Source: Acorus gramineus (Eukaryota; Streptophyta; Magnoliopsida; Acorales; Acoraceae). From it: 64,000 nt of DNA. The stretch's first letter is position 1. Each line of letters opens with the position of its first letter. Below the pieces are notes generated by a model that saw nothing but the letters and a program-made list of their open reading frames with translations, had not been told where the DNA came from and did not search any database. Below are positions 37,673-48,506 of the stretch, piece by piece. Made by a program: the position numbers and the translations under genes. The stretch covers positions 8,787,129 to 8,851,128 of the forward strand of contig CM060851.1 of assembly GCA_030737835.1 (NCBI GenBank). Reading direction: 5' to 3'.

Positions 37673-37960
37673 ATGGCTTCTTCTTCTTCTTCCTCCTCCC
37701 GCTCGTTATCATTGGTCTTTGTCGTGTTTGCATTGCTGGCGACCGCGCTCTTCATAGGTTCAAACGGAGATGGTGACGAAGGTGGCCGCCTCGGCTACGG
37801 AGCGATTGGGCGTGATGGAACGCCGTGCAGCAAGCGACTGAACCAGTCGGCCAATTGCCGTCCTCAACCCGTGAACCCCATCACCAGGCCCTGCAACAAG
37901 CTTGACCGCTGTGACAGGAATGCTCGGCTAAGCTTGGATCAAGTACTTGACGAGGTCTGA
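37673..37960 (+). CDS. RALF-like secreted peptide R1
   Basis: 95-residue single-exon precursor of a rapid alkalinization factor, a family of extracellular peptides sensed by CrRLK1L receptor kinases (family knowledge). A serine-rich start and hydrophobic segment (LSLVFVVFALLATALFIGS, about residues 12-30) form the signal peptide. The RALF core follows: LGYGAIGRDGTPC in place of the usual YISY block, four cysteines spaced C-x9-C and C-x5-C (CSKRLNQSANC, CNKLDRC), and VNPITRPC in place of ANPYSRGC. There is no dibasic RRxL site, so it is the short type without an S1P-cleaved propeptide. A 13-residue tail NARLSLDQVLDEV after the last cysteine block is unusual, since most RALFs end there. The ATG at 37673 is preferred over an in-frame GTG. 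The protein is identical to R2. Confidence 0.87.
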   Translation: MASSSSSSSRSLSLVFVVFALLATALFIGSNGDGDEGGRLGYGAIGRDGTPCSKRLNQSANCRPQPVNPITRPCNKLDRCDRNARLSLDQVLDEV

Positions 37961-40900
37961 TCAGACTTAATTCTGTGAATGGAATAAAACATTGTTTAGG
38001 TATGTGGGTTTTGTAAATAAATAAAGAAGGGCTGTTGATGATCAGCTTAATTGAACCTTCATTATTCCTTCTCTTTGATATTTGGTTGCACCTTTTTTTT
38101 TTTTTTGTTTAAATCAATGATGATTTTGATTGGCAATGCTGGTATTTTGTTATTCTTTATTCCGTCCATCTATTCTGCATTGTGACTTGTGAGCCTGTGA
38201 GGTGAGAAGTGGTGTGTTAGGACTCACGTAGCATGGTTTTGGTCTACTATTATGTCAGCACCATTGAATTTATCCGGATAGTCCGAAAGACAAATAGAAA
38301 TTGTTCAATGGTCCAGGGCCAAATAATTTAGACTCAATCGTATTTATTAATCAAAATTCGGACCACACATTTTTTTAATTTCTTAAAATATTATACATCA
38401 CCTGATGAGCATATACTTTAATTAAAAATGTATATCGATCCATTTTGAGTTGAATGCTTTAATTTAAAAATGTATAATATTAAGAAAAATTATGTTTAAA
38501 CTAAAAAAAAAAAATTTTTAAAATAATGGTGGTCCAGCCCATTGGATCGGCCGAGTTAGGCTGGCACGGCCTGGTAGCCCATTGGCCAGTTTCCCAAGCA
38601 GGGCGGGCCGAATCGATACGGTTCGTTTTACACCTCTACCCTTCCCAACCCTACCTTCTCTCTTTCCCTCTTCCCCTCTTCGAACCCCTCCACCTCTTCC
38701 GCCGGTCACACATCTTTTCACCTCTCCAGTTTTCTCCGTTCCCCTCTCCCTCCTTCCTCCGTCATTTGCTCCGGAAAAATGGATTACGGCAAAGGGTGAA
38801 TGGTGAGAATGTGAGATTAATGGTTTTCTTAACTAAATTGTTGATTTTTGGGTTTCGGAATTTTGAGGATAGTGGCTCAAAATTTAGTTTGTTAGGATAG
38901 ACATTCTCATTCGAAAACTGTAATGTTGGTGAAAAAAATGCTTTTTAGGATTACATCGTTATTTTATTTTATTTTTGCATTATTTTTTTGTTAATAAATT
39001 ATTGATGTTTGGGGATATATTTACATTATGATTTTATTTTATTTTATTATTTTATTGGTGGGTTGTTCTTGAAGATCTATTAATATGTCATACTATTCTA
39101 ATCCAAGGTTAGCAATGATATCGGGTAGCAAATATCAACATTTCCTTAAAAAAAACATGTCATACTATTTAGTGGAGTACATTTATTTTATTCTATTTTA
39201 GTAAAAAGTTAGAATATCATATTATTTTATTATATTTTTTATTGATGGGTTTTCTTAAAATATATTAATATATTATTACTTTTATTGAATTTTATATTCA
39301 CGCACATCGTATAAGACTACCCTTAACATTATCAACAAAATTATGAGATGGATCAAATGCTAAATGCTAACTACGAGAGATTTAATTAAACATAATATTT
39401 GAATTTGCAATTTCATGAAAAAAATCGAGATGCATTTGTTTGTGTTTTTTTTTTTTTTCCTTTCTCACTTCCTTCATTATCTTTTATTCCCTCTTGGGCT
39501 ATGTTTATTTTACGATAGGTGTCAACTAGTTTTCCCAATGCACAATGTGCGTCGAAATGAAAATTCTGTTGATAGTACATATGACATGTTAAAAATATGT
39601 CGGAAAATTCAAATTACATAAAATATTTATTAAATTAATTTCAAATAATAAAAATTTATACTAAAAATTTGAAAAATTCAAACTACATAAAAACAAAATT
39701 ATGTGCAAGAAATTAAGAAGGAAACAAATATGTATTAATTGAGTTTCATTTGCAATTTTGTTTCTCTGATCCATTTCAAATTACATAAAATATTTATTAA
39801 ATTAATTTCAAATAATACAAATTTATACTAAAATTTTGAAAGATTCAAACTACATAAAAACAAAATTATGTGCAAAAAATTATGAAGGAAACAAATATAT
39901 ATTACTTGAGTTTCATTTACAATTTTATTTCTCTGATCCATTTCAAATTACATAAAATATTTATTAAATTAATTCCAAATAATACAAATTTATACTTCAA
40001 ATTTGAAAAAATCAAATTACAAACAAAAAATTACGTGCAAGAAATTATGATGGAAACAAATATATATTACTTGGGTTTCATTTACAATTTTGTTTTACCG
40101 ATCCATTTTGGTTCTTTCATCCAAATCCTTAAATTAATAAGTTAGTAATCTATCTATATTAGTGACCAAAAGTGTTTTCAATTGTGTTACACAATTTTAC
40201 ATATTTACCCCTAATAAATTTTTTAAAGTCTATTATTATCCAACACTAATATTTAGTCTCTTAATTTTATCTTAGGATTTTAAAGATATATTGAATCAAT
40301 GGTGTTGATTGTACAACATCATCATATTTTTTGTTATTATTATTTTTATTAGATTTAGATTGAGATAATCATAGAATGATAGAACATAGATAATAAAGAT
40401 GTAATTTCAGATAAATATGAGTTTCGATGTCACTTTTCATCTTCAAATAATCATTTTCTATTTCATCGGCATAAGTATATATTGAAACTCTCTTTCCAAT
40501 GAGCTATTGATCACCGCAATCAGAGTTATTGTTGAAAAATTATGATTTTTTAAAAAATATGAAGAATATTTTAATTCTTTTTTTTTTCTTTCTGTATCTA
40601 CGCATAAATTGGATAATATCATCAATATCCACCAAATAATAATTTTTTTTGTATACATACCTCTAAAAAATCATATTTTAGCAAAATATCAATAATGATT
40701 TGTTATTTCTAATAATATCATTCTAAATATGGGTGCAACTCGGACGGGTTGGATCAAGTTGGAGCTCAACTCAAACTCAACTCGATGTTGGAAAAAATCA
40801 ACTCGAGGTTGCACAACCCAACCCGTCAGGTTATATTTAGGTTGGGTTCGGGTTTGATTCGAGATTTTGTGCCATGAATAAAGATTATGTTCATTTTAAT

Positions 40901-41085
40901 GTTTCTGGTTACTGTTTTATGGTCAATGAGTCCAAATCTTTATTTGGGTTGGGATATTTTGACCAATTTACGTTGGTTTTTCATTTATTCTTATATTAAA
41001 TGTGTTGGAATGCTGTGGATTTTGGACTGGATTGAAGGGACACTCGCAGTAGTAATATATAGTTGAAACTAAGCTTTTTTGAAAG

Positions 41086-41463
41086 ATGGAGATCACCAAT
41101 GTTTCGGATTATGAGGCGATCGCCAAGGAGAAGCTTCCGAAGATGGTCTATGGCCCCATTCGGTAACGCAATTGGGGGTCTGATTCTGCTTTTAATTAAG
41201 AAAAAAAACTCAAACGTGTTACCGAATGGATTTTAGAAAGAAAACTTAAATAAAAAGTTACTAACAACTTTTAGCGCAAAATGATTACTTTTTAAAAAAC
41301 ACAGAAAATATGTTTTCGGGGAATCAAAGTATATTTAAGCCACTTTATTCAAAATCTTATTTTTTGAACGTGTTTTCAAATGGGCCCTATGACTAATATG
41401 CGTCCGGAGCCGAGGACCAGTAGTCTCCCAAGGAGATCTGGAACGCATTCTCAAGGATCCTAT
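41086..41463 (+). pseudogene. Glycolate oxidase exon 1 pseudogene with MITE (unit 2)
   Basis: Begins MEITNVSDYEAIAKEKLPKM then VY, with the 236-bp MITE at 41152-41387 and TAT on both sides, then the same two stop codons and the same lost splice donor as unit 1. The unit was therefore already dead before it was duplicated. Confidence 0.88.
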
Positions 41464-43098
41464 GAGCTTCCTTCAGTTACTTCAGCATGTTTTTCTTTTG
41501 TTTGAAATCGATGTCGTCGCATTAGATTTAGTTCAAAATTAAAAACACCTTTTAAGTTTATGTTGTTTTTTGTTTTTTATATGAATGGGTTTAGTTTAAG
41601 ATTCTTCGAATAACTTATCAGTGGAGTGACCATCCGAAGAAATCTTTTTTATTTTTCCTGTTTTATTTCATTGGGTTGAGTTTTCTCATATACTGATGGA
41701 AAGTTGATTTTGTCTCACAAAATAAAGTTTCCTTTGAAACCAAACCAATTTTCAAAATTGGCTTTTTACCTGCTTTTCGTAAAAGCTACTCTCAACCAAC
41801 TTTTAATAAAAGCTACTCTGAACTAATTATTTTCATAAAAGTTGTTTTGTTTGCTTTTAGTACATGAGAATCAAAATCTGAAACAAAAATATTAAAATTT
41901 TACAAAAAAAACAAAGAAATGTATTATCTTAAAACTGATATTGTAAAAGCATAATCAATTTGACAGTTGGAGTTTTCAGTATATTATGTTTTCAATCATT
42001 ACTAACCAAACAGAATATTCACAAATAATCATAATATGTCAGTGAAATTCAGGGGCTATTTGGATTAATTACATAGGTGTTTTCAAAGGGTTACATGAAC
42101 TTCATAAAAGACAGAGGGTTATATGAATTTTAGACATTTCACAGGGGTGGATTTTTCCCTAACATATAACCGGTGTAAGCCATACAACGAGAATGATACA
42201 GATGATAAAATAATAATAATAACCTACAACAACAACAAAAACAACAACAAGCGGGTTCACTTTGACAATTCACAGTGGCTCTACTTTTTGATTTTTTAGT
42301 CCAATTTTTCATGAAAACCCAATTAATTCTCTTCATTTAAGGCTTTTTTTGTCCGAAAATTTAAAATCCACTGATTAAGAAATTTTAAAGATGATAGATA
42401 TGGTTATAATTTTCAAAATAATATTTTTATCTACATTTCAGTTATCTGTGTTTAGTCAAATGTTTGGGCAATTTGAAATATGTAACTTATCTTTTTTTCA
42501 CATGATGACATAAACAATATTTTAATATGATGACATAAATAAGATATTCTAGGAAAGTTGCACATTTAATGTTTTTTTGTTGTCAGAAACTAGACTTTCC
42601 AATTTAAATAGTCAAAATCTAAAATCAAATTATAACAATTTAAGTTAACAAAATCTGAACTTCCTTTTTTTTTTTTTCTTCCCCAAAACTGAACTTTCAA
42701 TTTAAGATGTGAAAAGATGAACTTCCAATTAGTTGCTACCAATTTAAGTTGTCAAAAAGTTTGACAAAATCTTTCCATTGGTCATATCCCCTCTATTTCC
42801 AAATTTAGTTTACGGGTCTAAAGATAAAATTAAAACTTTTTTTTGGTACAAAAAGATAAAATATAAAATTTGACAACATTTGTTTCCCAATATAGCCTTC
42901 TATGAAACTATAAGGAACATAATAGATCCAACGTATCCGTGATCGTCCGATCTTATAGATATAGTTGAAAGATAATCCATACAAAGAAATGTTAAATTTT
43001 AATTGAATCTTAATTCTAATTTTGAAATCTAAAAGAATATCTCAGTCTCATTGCTATTTTAAAATGATAAGATCAGACAATCATGTATACGTAAATCC

Positions 43099-43105
43099 TA
43101 TAAAT
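43099..43105 (+). promoter_or_regulatory. TATA box of RALF copy R2
   Basis: TATAAAT 75 bp before the R2 start codon, in the same context as R1. Confidence 0.65.
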
Positions 43106-43173
43106 ATCCCTCCCCCAACAAATTAACACACATATTCATCAAAAGTCAAGTGACAAGTGACACACCACCAACG

Positions 43174-43461
43174 ATGGCTTCTTCTTCTTCTTCCTCCTCC
43201 CGCTCGTTATCATTGGTCTTTGTCGTGTTTGCATTGCTGGCGACCGCGCTCTTCATAGGTTCAAACGGAGACGGTGACGAAGGTGGCCGCCTCGGCTACG
43301 GAGCGATTGGGCGTGATGGAACGCCGTGCAGCAAGCGACTGAACCAGTCGGCCAATTGCCGTCCTCAACCCGTGAACCCCATCACCAGGCCCTGCAACAA
43401 GCTTGACCGCTGTGACAGGAATGCTCGGCTAAGCTTGGATCAAGTACTTGACGAGGTCTGA
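43174..43461 (+). CDS. RALF-like secreted peptide R2
   Basis: 95-residue precursor identical in protein sequence to R1. The only coding difference noticed is a silent GAT/GAC in the GDGDEGG stretch, and the leader is three bases shorter (one CAC/ACC repeat fewer). It has the same signal peptide, four-cysteine RALF core and extra carboxy tail. Promoter and downstream AATAAA motifs are shared with R1, so both copies are probably expressed alike (inference). Confidence 0.87.
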   Translation: MASSSSSSSRSLSLVFVVFALLATALFIGSNGDGDEGGRLGYGAIGRDGTPCSKRLNQSANCRPQPVNPITRPCNKLDRCDRNARLSLDQVLDEV

Positions 43462-45349
43462 TCAGACTTAATTCTGTGAATGGAATAAAACATTGTTTAG
43501 GTATGTGGGTTTTGTAAATAAATAAAGAAGGGCTGTTGATGATCAGCTTAATTGAACCTTCATTATTCCTTCTCTTTGATATTTGGTTGCACCTTTTTTT
43601 TTTTTTGTTTAAATCAATGATGATTTTGATTGGCAATGCTGGTATTTTGTTATTCTTTATTCCGTCCATCTATTCTGCATTGTGACTTGTGAGCCTGTGA
43701 GGTGAGAAGTGGTGTGTTAGGACTCACGTAGCATGGTTTTGGTCTACTATTATGTCAGCACCATTGAATTTATCCGGATAGTCCGAAAGACAAATAGAAA
43801 TTGTTCAATGGTCCAGGGCCAAATAATTTAGACTCAATCGTATTTATTAATCAAAACTCGGACCACACATTTTTTTAATTTCTTAAAATATTAAACATCA
43901 CCTGATGAGGATATACTTTAATTAAAAATGTATATCGATCCATTTCGAATTTAATTAATCCTTTTCGAGTTGAATTCTTTAATTTAAAAATGTATAATAT
44001 TAAGAACCATATCGATGCGGCCCGACCTGCTACCTTTCCCAACCCTACCTTCTCTCTTTCCCTCTCCCCCTCTCTGAACACCTCCACCTCTTCCGCCGGT
44101 CACCCATCTTTCCACCTCTCCAGTTTTCTCCGTTCCCCTCTCCCTCCTTCCTCTGTCATTTGCTTCGGAAAAATGGATTACGGCAAAGGGTGAATGCTCC
44201 GTCATTTGCTCCGGAAAAATGGATTACGGCAAAGGGTGAATGGTGAGAATGTGAGATTAATGGTTTTCTTAACTAAATTGTTGATTTTTGGGTTTCGGAA
44301 TTTTGAGGATAGTGGCTCAAAAATTAGTTTGTTAGGATAGACATTCTCATTCGAAAACTGTATTGTAGGTGAAAAAAATGTTTTTTAGGATTACATCGTT
44401 ATTTTATTTTATTTTTGTATTATTTTTTTGTTAATAAATTATTGATGTTTGGGGATATATTTACATTATTAAGATATTCTAGGCAAGTTGCACTTCTAAT
44501 GTTTTTGGTTGCCAGAAACTAGACTTTCCAATTTAAATCGTCAAAATCTAAAATCAAATTATGACAATTTAAGTTAATAAAATCTGAACTTCCTATTTTT
44601 TTTTTTTTTCTTCCCCAAAACTGAACTTTCAATTTAAGATGTGAAAAGATGAACTTCCAATTAGTTGCTACCAATTTAAGTTGTCAAAAAGTTTGACAAA
44701 ATATTTCCATCGGTCATATCCCCTCTATTTCCAAATTGAGTTTATGGATCTAAAGATAAAATTAAAACTTTTTTTTGGTACAAAAAGATAAAACATAAAA
44801 TTTGAGAACATTTGTTTCCCAATACAACTTTCTATGAAACTATAAGGAACAGAATAAATCCAACGCATATGTGATCGTCCGATCTTATAGATATAGCTGA
44901 AAGAAAATCCAAATAAAGAAATGTTAATTTTTAATTGAATCTTAATTCTAATTTTGAAATCTAAAAGAATATTTCAGTCTCATTGACATTTTAAAATGAT
45001 AAGATCAAACAGTCACGAATACGTAGACCCCTGTAAATATCCCTCCCCCAACAAATTAACACACACGTATTCATCAAAAGTCAAGTGACAAGTGACACAC
45101 CACCACCAACGATGGCTTCTTCTTCTTCTTCCTCCTCCCGCTCGTTATCATCGGTCTTTGTCGGGTTTGCATTGCTGGCGACCGCGCTCTTCATAGGTTC
45201 AAACGAAGACGGTGACGAAGGTGGCCGCCTCGGCTACGGAGCGATTGGGCGAGATGGAACGCCATGCAGCAAGCGACTGAACTAGTCGGCCAACTGCCGT
45301 CCTCAACCCCCGTGAACCCCATCACCAGGCCCTGCAACAAGCTTGACCG
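43462..45349. repeat. RALF array, unit 3 (internally deleted)
   Basis: Follows units 1 and 2 to about 44465 (TTTACATTATT), then jumps to sequence matching the RALF upstream region (AAGATATTCTAGGCAAGTTG; compare 37035 onwards). About 4.5 kb is missing, including the glycolate oxidase exon, Helitron ends and 167-bp triplicate. It ends with the broken RALF copy R3. Confidence 0.85.
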
Positions 45350-45352
45350 CTG
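45112..45352 (+). pseudogene. RALF-like pseudogene R3
   Basis: Opens like R1/R2 (MASSSSSSSRSLSSVFVGFA) with amino-acid changes in the signal peptide. It reaches GRDGTPCSKRLN and then TAG at 45283-45285, before the second cysteine. Downstream homology continues out of frame (two extra C in CTCAACCCCCGTG), and the end of the gene is deleted: CTTGACCGCTG joins TTGATGATCAGC of the 3' flank. The TATA box is altered to TGTAAAT. Not functional. Confidence 0.9.
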
Positions 45353-47160
45353 TTGATGATCAGCTTAATTGAACCTTCATTATTCCTTTTCTTTGATATT
45401 TTGTTGCACCTTTTTTTTTTAAATCAATGATGATTTGGATTGGCAATGCTGGTATTTTGTTATTCTTTATTCCGTCCATCTATTCTGCCTTGTGACTTGT
45501 GAGCCTGTGAGGGAAGAAGTGGTGTGTTAGGAATTACTTAGCATGGCTTTGGTCCACTATTATGTCAGCACCATTGAATTTATCCGGATAGTCCGGAAAG
45601 ACAAATGGAAATCATTCAATGGTCCAGGGCCAAATAATTTATACTCAGTCATATTTATTAATCAAAACTCGGACCACACATTTTTTTAATTTCTTAAAAT
45701 ATTAAACATCACCTGATGAGGATATACTTTAATTAAAAATGTATAATATTAAGAAAAATTATGTTTAAACTAAAAAAAAATAATTTTTAAAATAATGGTG
45801 GTTCAGCCCATTAGGTGGATCGGCCGAGTTAGGCTGGCATGGCTTGGTAGCTCATTGGCCAGTTTCCCTAGTAGGTCGGCCGAATTGATACGGTTCGTTT
45901 TACACCTCTATCCTTCCTAACCCTACCTTTCCTCTTTTCCTCTTCCCCTCTTCGAACCCCTCCACCTCTTCCGCCGCTCACCCATCTTTCCTCCTCTCCA
46001 GTTTTCTCCGTTCCCCTCTCCCTCCTTCCTACGTCGTTTGCCCCGGAAAAATGGATTACGGCAAAGGGTGGATGGTGAGAATGTGAGATTAATGGTTTTC
46101 TTAACTAAATTGTTTATTTTTGGGTTTTGGATTTTCGAGGATAGTGGCTCAAAAATTAGTTTGTTAGGATAGACTGACCAATTTATGGTTGTTTTTCATT
46201 TATTCTAATATTAAATTTGTTGGAATACCGTGGATTTTGCAATGGATTGAAGGGGACACTCATAGTAGTAATATATAGTTGAAGCTAAGCTTTTTTGAAA
46301 GATGGAGATCACCAATGTTTCGGAGTATGAGGCGATCGCCAAGGAGAAGCTTCCGAAGATGGTCTATGGCCCCATTTGGTAACGCAATTGGGGGGTGTGA
46401 TTCTGCTTTTAATTAAGCAAAAAACTCAAACGTGTTACCGAATGGATTTCAGAAAGCTAGCTTAAATAAAATGTGACTAACAACTTTTAGTACAAAATGA
46501 TTGTTTTTTAAAAAGCACAGAAAATAGGCTTTCGGGGAGTCAAAGTCTATTTAAACCACTTTGTTCAAAATCTTATTTTTCAAACGTGTTTCCAAACGGG
46601 CCCTATAACTAATATGCGTCCGGAGCTGAGGACCAGTATTCTCCCAAGGAGAACCGGAACGCATTCTCGAGGATCCTATGAGCTTCCTTCAGTTACTTCA
46701 GCATGTCTTTCTTTTGTTTGAAATCGATGTCGTCGCATTAGATTTAGTTCAAAATTAAAAACACCTTTTAAGTTTATGTTGTTTTTTATATGAATGGGTT
46801 TGGTTTAAGATTCTTCGAATAAATTATCAGTGGAGTGACCATATGAAGATATCTTTTTTGTTTTTACTGTTTTATTTCATTGGGTTGAGTTTTCTCATAT
46901 ATTGATGGAAAGTTGATTTTGTCTCACAAAATAAAGTTTCTTTTGAAACCAAACCAATTTTCAAAATTGGCTTTTTACCTGTTTTTCGTAAAAGCTGCTC
47001 TCAACCAACTTTTAATAAAAGCTACTCTGAACTAATTATTTTCATAAGAGTTGTTTTGTTTGCTTTTAGTACATGAGAATCAAAATCTGAAACCGAAAGA
47101 TGAAATTTTACAAAAAAAACTTGTTTGAAACTGATTATCTTAAAACCGACATTGTAAAAG
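45353..47160. repeat. RALF array, partial unit 4
   Basis: RALF 3' flank, the GC-rich block and the leader-like ATG frame, then a jump near 46175 (GTTAGGATAGACTGACCAATTT) to the glycolate oxidase region. More divergent from units 1 and 2 than those are from each other, so probably an older copy. Confidence 0.82.
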
Positions 47161-48018
47161 CATAATCTGTTTGACAGTTGGTTCCAAGTGGTACACAAGG
47201 TCCTATGGTGATTGATCTCAATTGCCTCAACATGTTTTGTAGAGAACTTTTTTTTCTTGAAGTTCTACATAATTGTATTTGATTTCTCTGGGTTGTATCT
47301 GAATCTCTTACAGCTCTTTTCATCTTCATATATATTACACAAATATGTTCTTCATGATTAAAAAACAGATTTTCAAGTTGTATAAGTTGACATATGGGAC
47401 GATGGATCTAGATAATTACAGGCCATAAAGTGTGATCATTGATATTATTAGAACCAAAATTTCTTCATATGAAGTGGTCATTTTGATATGAAAATACCAT
47501 CTTTGTTGAATTGTGGTCCTATATCACGCTTCACTGAATTGGACAGTTTACTTAATCCATATATAGAGAGGTTAATCAACAATTTGGTTTAATATTATTT
47601 TCTCAATCTGTTTCTCTGGTTTTTTATTTAGGTTTTGTCCTCGCATTCTGATCGATGTGACCAAGATAAATATGGCAACCACTGTTTTGGGATACAAGAC
47701 TGCTGTGCAAAAAATGGCTCCCCCTGATGGTATGCCACTCTAGCTTGGATTTTTGGTGTCATATTTTAAAGACTGATTTATATGCTAGAACATAATGCAA
47801 GAGATATTTAGTCTTTTGAGGATCAATTCACTGTAAAATCTTATAATTATATTTGAAGTATATCAAACGTGCTTCATTTTGATATTGCACATGGTTCACC
47901 TGATAAAATAGAAATTGTTTGGTTTGCGTTCTCAGTTCCCTTCGACTAAAGTTGAGCTTCTACGTCATAGGAGAGTATGCAACTGCAAGGGCAGCATCAG
48001 CCACAAGCACAATTATGG
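46302..48018 (+). pseudogene. Glycolate oxidase pseudogene with three exon remnants
   Basis: Exon 1 (46302 to about 46680) starts MEITNVSEYEAIAKEKLPKM then VY, with the shared 236-bp MITE at 46368-46603. Exon 2 (47632-47729) reads [20 protein letters not shown] then [13 protein letters not shown]; functional enzymes have about a dozen extra residues (SMPIMVAPTAM) between YKT and QKMA, so there is an in-frame deletion. Exon 3 (from 47971) reads EYATARAASATSTIMDL and then loses similarity. Exons 2 and 3 keep plausible splice sites. It is the least reduced of the three copies and shows the parent gene was spliced, not retrocopied. The catalytic part of the enzyme is absent. Confidence 0.88.
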
Positions 48019-48506
48019 ATCTCATCCATTCTTGTCTGTCCCATGTGGGATTGACACGTGATCAAAATTGTCATAGAACTCACATGTTACACATGTGAGG
48101 TGACACATGCTAGTCTTATATTGAGAATTGATAATAATAGATGAGATTCAACATTAACTGAATCATATCTCTTGTGTAGTTTGATCAAATAAAATTTCTG
48201 AAAATTGCGAGCAGTTGCATCCGTCTCACTCTGTACAAGTGGATGCTTATTGATATGGAAATTTGCATCCACTCATAATTTGTGCAACATATCTTTGAAA
48301 GGTGAAACAGTTTTATAGGGTTGGTGGAGGTATATATATGTAAAATATATATACTTATCCTTATCTCTATCGATTAATTTTTTAATAAATTGTTATCCTT
48401 AAAACTCTTCTATTATTTAGTCTTTCATGATTTTCTCTCTCAACTGGATATATTTAAACAAAAAAAACTCAATTTTCTTAGGGTAATCAGAAACAAATCT
48501 TCCTTG
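48019..48506. other. Spacer after glycolate oxidase pseudogene
   Basis: AT-rich sequence with no recognisable gene or repeat. Homology to MULE E4 begins abruptly at about 48507. Confidence 0.4.

Larger units (their letters stand above)
32427..37960. repeat. RALF/glycolate-oxidase array, unit 1
   Basis: Tandem unit of about 5.5 kb. In order: RALF 3' flank, a GC-rich block, Helitron ends, a 167-bp triplicate, a dead glycolate oxidase exon with a MITE, a foldback-element arm, an AAC microsatellite, and RALF copy R1. Unit 2 has the same order and only scattered substitutions and small indels. Confidence 0.92.
37961..43461. repeat. RALF/glycolate-oxidase array, unit 2
   Basis: Second full unit, about 5.5 kb, same order as unit 1. 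Differences include a small deletion removing the Helitron CTAG end near 39308, a duplicated TTTTTTG near 41570, and single substitutions. The low divergence points to a recent duplication or gene conversion. Confidence 0.92.
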
